Shown here piece after piece: positions 12,042 to 24,837 of a stretch of 64,000 bases of DNA. The stretch covers positions 13,868,501 through 13,932,500 of the forward strand of contig CM063288.1 of assembly GCA_032173965.1 (NCBI GenBank), in the 5' to 3' direction. Source of the DNA: Sitta carolinensis (lineage: Eukaryota > Chordata > Aves > Passeriformes > Sittidae). The first letter of the stretch is position 1, and every line of letters begins with the position of its first letter. The translations under genes and the position numbers were made by a program. A model generated the notes under the pieces. The model was not told where the DNA came from and did not search any database. It saw nothing but the letters and a program-made list of their open reading frames with translations.

Positions 12042-12826
12042 TGTAAGAAGGAAAAAGAAAGGAAATGAAACTTTGTAAGCACAACCACATGAAATTGAAG
12101 TTGGTAAGAAAAGAGTTAGATTTTAGATTGAAGGGATTTTGAAAAGTTTGTCTTAAGCTTAGGTTGTAAAATTCTTTTGCGGAGCTATAGTAAAGATATA
12201 CTTAATATATCAGACTTTTAAGTTCTCCCCAGTAAGTTCATAGAGTGCTTTAAGAGAAGTGATAGTGTTCTAGCCACAATCATGAGCAGAGGCTCCAGTG
12301 TTAGAAGTTTGATGAGAAACCTTGGTCCTGGGGATAAAAGGGGCAGACCTCTGTTCCCAGAGATGGGTGAAAGGATGCTAGAAGGGCTCATCCTTAAAAT
12401 AGCACCACAATAAGCTGACATGGACTGAAAGCACAGTTGTGAGGAAAAACTGTGAAAGATGGGAAAGAGTTCACAAAGGCAGATCTCGGACAACTGGGGT
12501 TTGTGAGAACTGAAGCCACAAGAGTTCTTTTCTTGTGAGGAGTTTTCCATTGCATTAGCAAAGAATACTTTTCTCTCTAAATCAACTAAAGAAAGACTAT
12601 TTTTAGAGGTGAAGAACTGACTAAGATTTTTCTGAGTTGTTGTTCTGTACATGGTTGGAAAGAGAAAAAGGTGTAGGGGAGGGAAGAAAAAGTGTGTTCT
12701 AATTTCTTATTATTCCTTTTTTTGTTGTCCTGTTAATAAAGTTGTTCTTTGTGTCCTCTCAAGTTTAGGCCTGCTTTGTTATTTTCTCCTAATCCTATTC
12801 TCACAATAGAGAATAGACCCGCTACA
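12042..12826 (+). mobile_element. Endogenous retrovirus long terminal repeat (LTR), 5' type
   Basis: The segment has LTR architecture. A TG-type start can be placed at 12042 (approximate). A TATA-like GATAAAAGG lies at 12333-12341, followed by a polyadenylation signal AATAAA at 12735-12740 with a T/G-rich stretch after it. A CA end at 12825-12826 lies five bases before a primer-binding site. The block around AATAAA and the following GCCTGCTTTG / TCTCCTAATCCTA motifs resemble LTRs I associate with songbird endogenous retroviruses, but I cannot name the family or class securely. The 3' end could instead be TCACA at 12805. No second copy of this LTR appears in the window and no viral coding sequence follows, so the provirus is truncated. 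No intact retroviral gene is present. Confidence 0.6.
12735..12740 (+). terminator. Polyadenylation signal AATAAA within the LTR
   Basis: A canonical AATAAA is followed within about 10-30 bases by TTGTTCTTTGTGTCC, a GU/U-rich downstream-type element. In an LTR this would define the R/U5 boundary and would end viral or read-through transcripts entering from the CpG island side. Confidence 0.5.
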
Positions 12827-12831
12827 TACTT

Positions 12832-12849
12832 TGGCAAGACAGCCAGGAG
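12832..12849 (+). other. Retroviral primer-binding site, tRNA-Arg type
   Basis: TGGCAAGACAGCCAGGAG matches the sequence complementary to the 3' end of vertebrate tRNA-Arg(ACG), which begins TGGCGAGCCAGCCAGGAG, at 16 of 18 positions. Reverse transcription of this provirus would have been primed by that tRNA. The two differences are A for G at position 5 and A for C at position 8; the first could be simple CpG decay on the complementary strand. The site fixes the orientation of the upstream LTR and shows that the element is a 5' LTR plus leader rather than a solo LTR. The tRNA comparison is from memory. Confidence 0.6.
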
Positions 12850-15800
12850 GAGTTCTAAAATTGGCAAACCTAAATTCCCTATACATAAGTGGTATTTCTG
12901 CTTAGTTTCAAACTGGAACTATGACACCAAGAAAGAAAATATCTACAAATACAAGGAAAATTTCCTTTCCCTCGTTTCTTGAAGTTGTCCGATTTGTATG
13001 TATTGTGTTTCTGGGTATCATTAAAGCACCCCAATGTATTCAGACCTCTAACTGATTAGTCTGTAGTGAGAAAAATCCTTCATATTTTCTTCTTTTTTAA
13101 CATGCTGATACCAAAGATGATTTTGTATGTTTGATTTACCAAGAGTAAGTAATACGTTATAAACTCTCCAGACAGATGGCTTGCATTTGCTTCACTTCCC
13201 CACATCTCTCTTCAACTTGATATGCATGGCTTCACTAGGCACCCCAAGAGGGTCTAGCAGTCAAAACAAGGTGTTTAACAAGAGTTTTCTCATTGTGTAG
13301 TAATTAGATCCCTTTCCCTTATGACTTCCAAATATGGTCGAGTTTGAGTTGGATTTTAATGGCAAATGACTACAGGGAGATGGCTGAAATAGAAGGGTCA
13401 CTATGTCCCCTGAGATGTTTAAAAGAATGACACAAAAGCAAGTCTAAAACACAGGTTCCTGAGATGGTAAGCACTATGATGTCCACACCTTTTATGACAT
13501 TTGGCTTGTTTGACCAAACAATATGAAGACCAAGTAAAAAATACTTGCTCGTTACAGATTCTTTCTAACTAAGACTGCAAAAGAAGAGATATTTCTGATA
13601 CAGAACAATATTGGTCATAGGAAAAAAAAAGCACAAAATACCAAGAAAAAATTAAAAGTATAAAGTAGATGGAAGCTCTAAAAACTGGTCATGTACTGTG
13701 GCATTCTTTCACAAGGACATGCAAATAAAAAGTTTATAACTCTTTTGGAGCAGGGAACAGGAAAATATATCAGAAGAAATCTTTCATCTGCTACTTGAGC
13801 ATAACAAGAAACTCATATCAGACATGTTATTTCCAGGCCTCCATATGGGACATGCTTTCCTTGAGTCATTTTAGAAGCCAGTTACTTAATTCAAACCCAT
13901 TCCCCAAGACTATGTCTCTCAGCAGGATGAACATGTCCAATAAATACCACAGCACTGGCCATAGATTAGGCAAGACTGCATCATATGGAGAACCACAAAA
14001 GTCTTGATTTCTTCCTGTATATTTTACCCAGAGGAAATGGAGATTCCACCAAGAACAAATGGATATCTAGTTCAGAGTAAGGCTGTTTGGCACCCACATT
14101 CCTATCTCCAAAACACTCGCAGCTTCAAAGGAAGTTTCTTGGAGCCCTGTAAATTAAAACTGGAACAATATAGGGGCAACTAATGGCCATGCCTTCATTA
14201 ATGAGAGGTGTTATTCTCTAAAGCACAAGGATTGATATCCTAAGACTTTCTTTTCCCACCTTATAGATGTGCAATGAAGGGTCTATAAGTTGTCAAAATG
14301 CTACTGTTCTTCCTATGAAATTATTCTCATGGGCAATGTCTAATGTCAATGAGTTCCAGTGACAAATTATGTTTTAGGGAGAGAACAAGTATAAAATAGA
14401 TTTCCTTTTCCCAGATACAATTTTAAATACAGCCCACGCTTCAGTTCCCCCCCCCTGAAAAATTGCTTTTGTTGAGGTGTTAATTAAAACCATCCACCAC
14501 ACGTTTATGGGACAAGTAGGTTTTAAATCAGCCAGAGAAAACAACTTATTGTTATTAAACCCATAGGTTATAGCACACCTAAAATGCTCATAGTCCTAAA
14601 ACCCACTGCAATCTCCGTTTCAGGGAATCTTAATAAAAAAACCCAGACATTTGGATACCATTAAAGTTTGTAAATAACACTAACCCCTTTGGTTGTGGCA
14701 GTTTGCCTATAGGCCTTTCTCATTTTCATACAAAAGTATTGAAATCAATAATCCCTGTTGCCCAGCATTTCCATAATTTCTGGGAAATGCACTGTTTGTT
14801 TCCTTTAGTCTTTTAAAAACATGCATGTCAAAACTACCTGGACATGCTTTCTATATTGACTTTTATTTTAAAATATTCATCCAAATGATATGTAAACTAT
14901 CTTCTCTAATGATTGAATCAGACCCAAAAAACATTTATTATGTGCACAAAAATGGTGATGTCTAGGGTATCTTTCTAGACAAAAAGAGAGAAATGTTTCT
15001 TGGCCATAAACAAAGTGCTAAATGGCATGAAAGGGGTCCTCAATTCCCTTCTGAAATACTTTATGAATTATAAAGTGGTAAGGAACAGGAAAGTGAACAG
15101 TGAGATGCAGGAAGCCTCAGTGTTTGAGCAGTTTATGGCCTTCTGTCTGAGATTTGTGCCCTAGCCATTTGTATGTCACTGGGAGAAAAGTGACCCATCC
15201 TGCCTTTGCTTCAGCATTTTGAACACTCTGCCTGCCATGTCCTGTTTGGGAGATACAAAGAGCAGGAGAGGAGCCAGAGTGAGAGGCAGGAGGCATTGGA
15301 AGGAAAGTGGAGTACATAGTAAAGTGTTTGGTGAAACTAAGAAACTGAAAGCAAGGGAAAATTTCTCCTTAATTTCATATGGAAAAATGCAAATGGTGAG
15401 ATGAGTTAGCCTGCAAAATAATATGCCAGGAAATGTGATGGGGGCATCAGAGCTTAAGACATTTAAATTACTTTGGATAAAGCACTGGGATATGGAATGC
15501 AAAGTGCAGCAGCAAGTGTGCTTCATGTAAGTTATCAGCTCATTTCCCTCTCCTCAGGCCCTAGCCCTGCACTGCCCAAGGACAGACAGGCCCCTACAGC
15601 CCCAGAACACTGTTTCCAGCACTGTGCAGTTCCCTGACACAGCCATGGGGCTGCAGCCATACAGGGGTGATGGACAGAGGGACAGACTTATGCTGTTGAT
15701 TTACCTCTGAAGAGTGGGTTCCTACGCCAGCAATGGCTACTGCATGGACCAAAAGATCTGGACAGCAGTGCCAATGCTGTAGGACAGAGGGGAGAGCCTG

Positions 15801-17366
15801 GGGGGCAATTACACCACTTCTGACCCACATCTGGCTCCCTATCACAAGGGCTTCTCTGAGCCAAACACCCTCTGCTTTGTCCCAGGACAGACCTCAGGCA
15901 TGGGAACCACCAACACACACAGAGCATCTATCTTGTGAGTCCCTCTCCTTCCCAGCAAGGGCAGAAGAGCCTACCCCTGGGGCATGGCAGCTGTCTGCTT
16001 GTGAGTGAATAACCCAAGGAAAATCTATAATAAAAAAACAAGAGCAAGCTCCCAAGCTCGGGTTTTAACCAGTCCCTACTGATATGTCTTTGGTGATTTG
16101 GAATGTGTTACAGACTGCTGTGTTTCTCCTGTCATCCCAAGGGTCACTGGCACAAGAAGATGCCAGGCCTGTTTCTTTCTTTGCCTGAAGACTTTAAACC
16201 AAATCACAGTGGTCACAGACTCCCCAGACCCCAAGTGACTCCAATGAGAGATACTCTTGTTCACTGTGAAATCTTGCTTGCTGGTAAGTGGAAGGGGTCA
16301 TGATAGGTGCTGTAACATATTCCAAGAGATCTGTGTAATCTGCAGGTATAATTCTAAGCTACAAATAGTTACAGATGCTTTCAGGACTCCATTAAAGCTT
16401 TATCCCATTTTATTCTCAGTGTCTGCGTGCTAGCAGCCTATTGGAGTTTCTATCCATTACTCCTCACTTTGCAGGAGGGTAGTGTTACACTAGAAAATTA
16501 TTAAATGGCTTCAAAAAACTTGCTTTCCTATTCTTCTCCTGGAAAATAAAAGCAGAGCAAGAAACAGACCACAACCTCCATAAGTGAAGTATATTTCAAT
16601 TGCTAGTAAATGTTCAGAAGGCAGGAGAGAGTAAATGATATGTGAAGTGCACACCCCAGCCCGTTTTTGAGTTAAATGCAAATTGAGATGAATGCAGTTT
16701 ATCATGTGGCTATTTGCTGATTAGAAGAAAATGTCTTGGGGTAATACTGAGCTGAGGGAACCCCATTTGGGAGTCCTTACACATCAGGCAGACACACCTG
16801 CTAAATCTGCAAAGACTGAAGAAGCCAAGCCAGCATTACAGTAGAAAAGGATTGCTCCTGTTCATTCTGTGGGATGCCTTCAAATCTCCTTTGCAGAAGC
16901 AAATAATAGTAGGACTAATGTGCTTAGGAACTTGTTACTCCTTTGTTTAAAAGGCACCTGATGGTTAAGTTGCCTCAGTTCAATTCCCCAAACATGAGAA
17001 GCAATCCTTTTCAAGACTGAAATCACACAGACTCTGAGTTGGTCTGTTTGAATGACATGCATTAATGCAAGCATAAGGGCACCTCAATGGCCCTACAGCC
17101 ACAGCATTCCCTGACAAGCCTTATCTTAGCAAGCAGTTAAAATCTCTCAGTATCTGATTCATTGTTTAGTTTCTTCTGCATCCCCCAAGAATCTAGACTT
17201 GAAAGAATGGTTCCTCTTTAGCTGAGGTATTTTGTTTTCAAGGGGGCTTCATTTTAAGGATGGCTATCAAAGTTTATCATCCTCACTTTTAGACTTGTAC
17301 TAGCCCTGCTCTAGCAAGATAAAAGACTCCTTTCTTGTTTAGGCTCAATTGGAAGGTAAATGAAAG

Positions 17367-17383
17367 AAAAAAAAAAAAAAAAA
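17367..17383 (+). repeat. Poly(A) tract
   Basis: Seventeen consecutive A. No retroposon body was recognised 5' of it, so a tail origin is possible but unsupported. Confidence 0.9.
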
Positions 17384-20300
17384 TTGAACACTCCACATTC
17401 CCTTACAGAGGGTACCCACTATCAAAGATAATTCATAAACCTAGTCTAGAATCATTCTCCAAATTGACACACAGTTCTTCAAAGCTCTTTCCAGCAATTA
17501 AAGTACTTATTTAATATAAGAAAATAGAAAATTTGGTTTATATGCTCTTTTGGAGAATAGTTCATGATTCCCAGCACCTCCATGGAAACATTATATTCTG
17601 AACTATTATTTGATAAGCCTTGAAAATGTGCTGCTCTTGGAGGTGTTGGGATTTTTGCATCAGATAGATGGAGAGATGCAATAGAACCCTGCTGACTGAA
17701 ACCCCATATCTCTCAGCAGCTTTCAACCACAGGCAAATTCAAGTCTGTATTCACTGCTCCTGCAGAATGGCAGAAATAAAGTTTGATGTGGTACATCAAT
17801 TGCCAGCAGTGCACAAGGAGATCTGGATATCCTGGATCCCACATCCAATGAACCCAAATGATGCCCCTTTCCTACATGCATAATCAGCCCCTTACATCTT
17901 GCATTATTTATTTTACGTGAACTGTCATCTTCTTCCATATCTCTTGCACGCACTTGAAACTGAGTAATCTTTCTTTTTTCTCCTCAAGAAGCCTGGGCAC
18001 ACCTCCAGTCAGCAGCAGCTCATGGCATGAATTCACAGCCCTTGAGCATTGCAACTCCAGTGGTATCTGGAATTCATGGAAAAATACTGTAATTTCTAGG
18101 TGGTTTCTGTAGGGTCTCATCAACATCACATGACCTTGGAGCCCATCTCCCTACCCTAGCTGAACTCCACTGAAGAGCCATGTGGAATGCACACTTGAGT
18201 TGATCATAGCATACAACTGACTGCAACTCATAACTCTGCTGATCGCTTTTAGGAGGTTTCTTCTCTGGTTTTGGTCACACCCGTTCTCAGCAACTGATTA
18301 ATTTTCTGTTGGATGCCATGCCTTGGAGATTGGTTAGGTGCTGTTGAGTGGCAGGTCATTAATCACAGGACAAAGCCCATTGCTATTTTAGAGAAAATTT
18401 ATGCATTGTTTTTGAATGCAGAATAAAATCATATTCCTCCAATGACTGCACCTGAATCTGTCATATCATCAATAATGATAGACTTCTGAAATGTCACTCA
18501 TTGCAACAGGACTCCCTTGAGGAAGAAAAGCATGAAGGGAAAAGGGACCTAATACTGCTTTTTCAAAATTATGCTTTTGACTTTTCTTTCTGTCAGTTTC
18601 TGGTGCCTGTTTCCACAGTGCCACTAATAATACACCTCCTACCAGTTGCAGGAATTATCTGTGTTCCTTGCTTTATTACAGCTCAGGCAGCTGAGATGGG
18701 GAAAGCTGGCTCTGTAATGCCTGACATTGTGTGTGAAAAGGGAAAATAGAAAGAAAAGTACTGAGCTTCTGAGATTTAAAGTAGCTCTTAACCCTCCACG
18801 TTCACTGATCTGTTTGGTTTACACATTTGCTTGGGTCGAGGAGCGTAGCTTCATTTAGCAGTTTAATGTTTACTTGGGGGAGCTGCCTTCTTTTTGTTTT
18901 TATCTCCAAAAAATGCAGCAAGGCAATCCTCAAGATTGGATTTTTCCATTTTTCTGCAATATGGTGTAAGAAATGCTGCAAAGGGCTGACGCTGGGTGGA
19001 ACCAAGCAGAGAAGAAACTTGCACCAGACATTACAAGCCAGCCACAGTGGGACACAGCTTAACAGGCGAATTTAAACCCTTTTACCTTTTCACCTGAAAA
19101 GGGAAACCACAGTTTCTGACCCTAGAAGGTCTTGTAGCTCTGTGAGCTGCTTCAGGGCTTTGCATCACAGACGCATGTGAATATATTGGGCTATGAATGT
19201 TCTGTGAGAATGCAGCCACTTCTCAACAGTTGAGCTGTTCCTGCAATAAGACCAAGTAAAAAAGGGCTACAGGGAAAATGTGGGTCTGGGAAATGCTGCC
19301 AACACCCCAGAGAATGCTATTCACAGCTCTGAAGGACAGCCCTCAGACTGAAGTGATTACAGGATACAATAGGGAATCAGAAAATAATGTAATAATTATT
19401 TTTCTAGGAGTCTTCTCCCCTCTTTCTTCTCTGGTTTTTAAGCTTTGAAGAAGTTATTTAATATCAATGCAAAATAAATTTAGGGGAAAATGTTTTAGCA
19501 TTAAATTAACTTTTCATTGCATTTTAGCATTTTTAATCCAGCAGACAAAAAAAAATAATTATTTTCTTAAATTTAATTAATTTACTAAACTCCTCATAGT
19601 TCATTGAATTCAATCCTGTATCTGTGATCTTTCTAGGTCCATTAAGCTCCTGGGGTTCAACTTTCTCTCTTCTAACTCATAAAAATCTCATCAAAATGGA
19701 AATAAAATGCAATTTTGAACTTGCTAATGAAGGGAAAAAATGTTAACTTTCCAGTGCTGTTGAATTAATGGATTATCTTTGCCAGCCCATTTTAAAGCAG
19801 AAAACTTCCACACTGGGGCAAACTTATGAAAGTGGGAATAATTGCACAAAGAGGCATTAGCTGTGCTGGTATTTTTCACTGCTTTACTCTGCCACTACCC
19901 AAGATATTACTACATTAAGATTTCTTTCCCCTGAGCTTACTTGGTCTTCTACCCAAGTAAGATGGATATGAAAGTTCTTATAGCATATCACATATTGTTA
20001 TTAACGGCAGAAATAGTCCTAGATATCAAATGCTCATTATGACTTCAAGAAAGCACAGAAGCACCTGCAAAATTTTAAGTCTGGGGAGTAATAATAGGTT
20101 ATTGGTTTGGAGCAAGGAGTTTTGAGGGATGGAACATGAAAGGAGGTTTTAATTACTTAAGACAGTGAGAAGGGAGAAGAGGTGGGCAGACCTCTGGTTT
20201 TGGTATTTTTGCAGATCGGGTGGTGTTGTATCTCCAGATAACATTTTAGTTTGCTTCCTATGTAGTCTTGCATTTTCAAGTTGGTGGTGTCTTCTTCTGA

Positions 20301-23300
20301 TCTTAAATCAGGGGAGAGTAACAAACAGTTGGAGGCTGCTAAGTTCCACTCCTGAAAAATACACTTTCCAGTGCCATAGGAAATAGTTTGGGGTTCTTCT
20401 AAATACCAAGTATATAAAAGAGAACTCATATCCAGAAATTATAGAAGCGGTCATATTTTTCCTAGCAATTCAAGTTTTTAATTGACTCTCATAATACATT
20501 TTTTGCCTTAGCCTGTCTGTTTTTTACCTTTCCTCGAAAAATAATTTGTATGTATTGTTTGCATTTTTGTATTTCCACCATTATTTTGTACTCTTTTACC
20601 TCCTTTTAATCATAATATTTTTCAAGATAATTTTCTGTAAGAAATAGCTGGAAGAAAGAAGACCTTGGAAAACAAAGAAAAAAGATATTTTTAAGCCTGA
20701 AGTAGAAAAAGGATTTGAAAGAATTGAGAAAAGTAAAAAAAAACAGAAAAAATTAAAAGTGACATGCTTATCACTGTGAATTGGAAACTAATTCAGAATT
20801 CCATGAAGAAAAGGCACTTTCTCAAATATTTCTAACAAAGTGCAACGTGCTTTTTTTAAATAGATGTATATAGCTTAAGAAATAACTTCTCATTTTATTA
20901 ATTTTGCTCATTACTATCACGATCTTTGTTACATCCACAAGTTATCGTGCTCATGGACCAAGCCAGACTAGGTTAATGACTATGCAAGTGCTACCAGTGA
21001 CCAGATAAAAGACTTTTTCATATTAATTGCACTTAATTACCATCCTCTAAACACAAAACCTGAATGACAGATGAGAATTTCTTTAGGGAAGGTGCTGATT
21101 ATCTCTCAGATAGACAAGGAGCTGATACGTTTTCCATCCTGGAGAAATCACACATGGCTGGATGAGGGCTTGGTAGCTTGTGGATGCTCTTCTCTGAAAG
21201 AATGTGCCTTTATTCAGTACTCAAACAGGGAGATTTTCATTTTCTGCACATGGAATACAGACAATTACAGCTTCTTTTCATGACAGACTTTCAATTTCTC
21301 TGCCTACTCTGCCAATATTTCCCTACTGCCCACCAGACCACATGAGTTTACCCAGTTCTTTGAGACCTCAATAAGGAAAAACCATCATCCTTTCATACAG
21401 CTGTTTTCAGGGCATAACTACTACCGTGCTACAAAGTTTTTCTTAGTGTCTAATGTAACACATAACTCCTCTTGCTATACTTTAAGGCCATTACTTCTAC
21501 TCCTTTTCACAATGAATGAAGAGAGAAATTTTCTCCCTTCTGCCTCGAAGCGGACTGCTAGATGGATGCCTGCCTTTGGCTATCTCTTCCCTAGGCAATT
21601 CACACTCAGTTTCTTTCAACTTTCCTGGCAGCAGTCGTCAAGTTTTCAGCTCTTTTCAGGCTCTCAACATCTGCACCACCTGAAATACAGTGATAAGGCT
21701 CACATTCTGGCACCCCAGAAAGCCTTTACTGAGTCCTGAGAACGATTATCTCAAACAGCCTGCAAGAAATCTTCCTAGTCTATATCCTGGAATGCGATCT
21801 GCATTATTTGCATGGTCTGAAACTGCTTGATTTGTTATCCTACTCCCACTGTTCTCCTCCCTAAAATATTACCTGGCTCACATTTCTTCTCTATATTTAC
21901 TCTATAAATTATTCCTATGAGGCAGGGCACATTTCACCCACTTTGCTGACTTGCATGCTATTTCCTTTCCCAAATCAGGTCTCCATCTTGGTTCTACAGG
22001 ACATCTGCAGCCTTTCCTCATTCCACATTACATATTTTTTATTCCCTCAACAAACTGTATGGTGGATAATTTCAAGGCAACAGCTTGTGGGATCCTTCCT
22101 AATAGACTTTCAACTAGCTACAGGAGCAGTTCTCCCAGTATGGTTCTCCAGTCTTTTATCATTCAGAGTGCAATACTTTAAGCTAGACTACTTTGTCCCA
22201 GCTGGTTTATTCATACTTTGGTCCAGTTCTTTGAGTGAGCCAAGGCAACCTAACCCACAGTGCCACATACTTGTTTCAGCATCTGTACTGCTCTGCCATC
22301 TCATTTAAGAGTGAGCAAACCCTCTCATTTAAACTTCTCTTTAAATCTTCAGTGTCATCACAAAATGAAGGTAACTTCCAACATCAACTTATTTAGATAC
22401 TCTGGCTGTTAATTAGTCACTGGTGTTAACATCGTTGTTATTAAAGGTGATATCCAGAACATAAGTTCCACCTGAGGAATGGGTGATTTAAGAGCTCCTA
22501 GCCAGCAAGCACCTGTGGTTTATTGGCTTCCAGTTCTTGCAGCTCAACGTCCACCATCACCTCTGCAAAGGGTCTGCTGAGGATTTCTATAAGAAAACTT
22601 ATTTTCTAAAACACATTGACCCAGCCTAATTTTTAGTACCCTGATTTAAATGTTCAGGAAAGTATTTAATTATTAATATTCTATCTACATTTCACATTTA
22701 TCTCTTACCTAAAATATGAGGAAATGGTCTAATTGGACCCAGCCTCTATAACTTCTGTTGCTATGGTCTCTTTCCTTCTGACTACTATTTCTTTACACAA
22801 GGCAGAGGAAAATTAGCAAATTTTCCAGGAACAGTTCAATTAATAATGATGGATTCCGCTACCTTGACTCACAATGAAAAGATTTTCACATTGCTTATGT
22901 ATCTGAATGTACCTTGAACAGGACAGAAGTGTGTCCTAGTCTGAGCACCATGACAGAGTATCCTAGGCAGGGCATTTCAAAAGCAGATGCTTCTCTCACC
23001 TGCTTTGTCTCACTGTGTTATCCCTCACCCTCTGTCTGTACAGCTTCTTTCTCAATGAGTCCCAGTTTGGATTGGGATAGTAGTGCAAATGATAAGCAGT
23101 AGAAGGAGGAGGTAAAAGAGAGATGCCTGTGATTAGCAAAGGTGCTACAACAAAACCCCAGGTTACTGATGGACATACAAGTCTTACCTTTCCTAATAGT
23201 TGTTGATGAGATTTCACCCTATCTGTAGCCTTGTGTTTGGGTTCAGTCCCCACAACCTGACACTTGGCTGAACATGATAAGCAGTCTGGCCATATTCTTC

Positions 23301-24802
23301 CACCAGCATAAATGACAGATTCCTCTGTAAAACTACAACAAGTCCACATGGGTTCTCTGTGGTTTCCTGCTTCTCACATTGAGTACAGACATGGGAGTGA
23401 TCTCATTCTCATGTTAAATACTGAGAGATAAATCAAATCAATCTAAATCTGTTTGCTGCCTGTACGGAAAGGTGTATAACCAATGGAAAGCAAACAAACC
23501 ACATGCTCCTAAAATCTTTTCTGAATATCCAGTTCAGTTGTGTCATTATTCAGTGTCAGTTAAAACTTAAGGCAATGGGGATGCAGAGAATTAGATGTGA
23601 CACAGGGGTGAGCTGGAATACTTCTTCCTGATGCACTTTTTCTCAGCCCCTGCAGCTACTGCCAACCTGGCAAGACATGCTACTTGCTTCCTTAATCCCA
23701 GCTCTTTGAGTACCATGACTGTTTGGGGCATTCATTATTGTTTTTTAAAGTGCTCTTCTAGCCTGAATGAAGAAAAATAATTATCTGGCAACTGCTATAT
23801 GAAATCAATTTCAAGACTCAAAACTTAAAAGGGAAAGAATTATCTAAGTATTCAGTTTTTAGAAACCTTGCTATCTGATATGCTGAGAGGCATGGAACAA
23901 CTTATTCATGATTTCAGAATAATTGTTCCAATACCATCAGTTTGAGAAGAAGTTCAGTGCCCGAACTCCCAATCCAGACAATGTTCTGCAATAGCAGCAG
24001 TTAAAAAAAAATTAAAAAAACCTCTACAAAGCAGCTATAAGGATATTTTGCTTGTTCTTTCCCTTATTTTTTGATCATAAATAAATTCTTTTTGTCTCTG
24101 TGGAAAGCCCATAAATCCCAGGCATCCATTTCTCCACAGATTTTCTCAGAATAAGTCAGTGATACTATTATTGTTATTCTATTCAAAATTTTTATTCTCT
24201 CCTTTCTTTTCCTGTCTTTTGTTAGAGTATAGTTTTTCTCAGAACATGAGTACTTGGGGAAATCATTAAGTTTTGATAATTTACTGCCCTGACTTTGTTG
24301 AAACTCCTATTCCTCCCTACAATCACACACACTCGTCAACCGCTGTAATTATGTTTGGTTTATATTTTTTACTTTTTTAATTGAAGAACTGTATTAAAAT
24401 TTCCTCTACCCCAGTGGGTGCCATTGTTTGCCTCATGGAGATTTTATTCATCTGGTGAATAATGTCAATTAACTTGTGCTCTAACTATTAAATGATTCAC
24501 TGTTATAATTATGTGTTTTATGTCAAGCTGCAGATAAACTGATAATTCATAATGTTACTTTGACAGATAAATCTCTTTTTCCAAAGGAGATGTTTTTTGC
24601 ATTTGTACTTTTGGTCATAATTAATATTCCATTGAATATGGATGCAAGCTGTGAAGACTGTTAATTTGGTTTTGCTGGCAGTTATCATGCTCTCTGCAGA
24701 AAACAGACACCAGGATGTCAGCATCCCAGTCCTGATGCTACTCCTAAAAGTGTTCCCCATTTAGTGTACCTAAAGGGGACACTCTGAATGAGCTGCACTG
24801 TA

Positions 24803-24837
24803 GGGGAAGCTCCCCCTAAAAGGGAGCTCCTTTAGGG
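24803..24837. repeat. Nested inverted repeat
   Basis: CCCTAAA (24814-24820) and TTTAGGG (24831-24837) are perfect inverted arms around GGAGCTCC (24823-24830), itself a perfect 8-base palindrome, with a two-base AG offset. Immediately before it lies GGGGAAGCTCCCC, a second imperfect palindrome sharing the same AGCT centre. Together they could form one or two small hairpins. Confidence 0.7.

Noticed and set aside
15733..16008. Overlapping open frames on both strands as a gene fragment
   Set aside because: Both strands are open over the same GC-richer patch and neither shows a family motif.
21943..22308. A 121-codon hydrophobic open frame
   Set aside because: The hydrophobic residues follow from T-rich DNA (TTT, TTC, CTT, ATT codons). 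Another frame is open over the same bases, and no domain or splice structure is visible.
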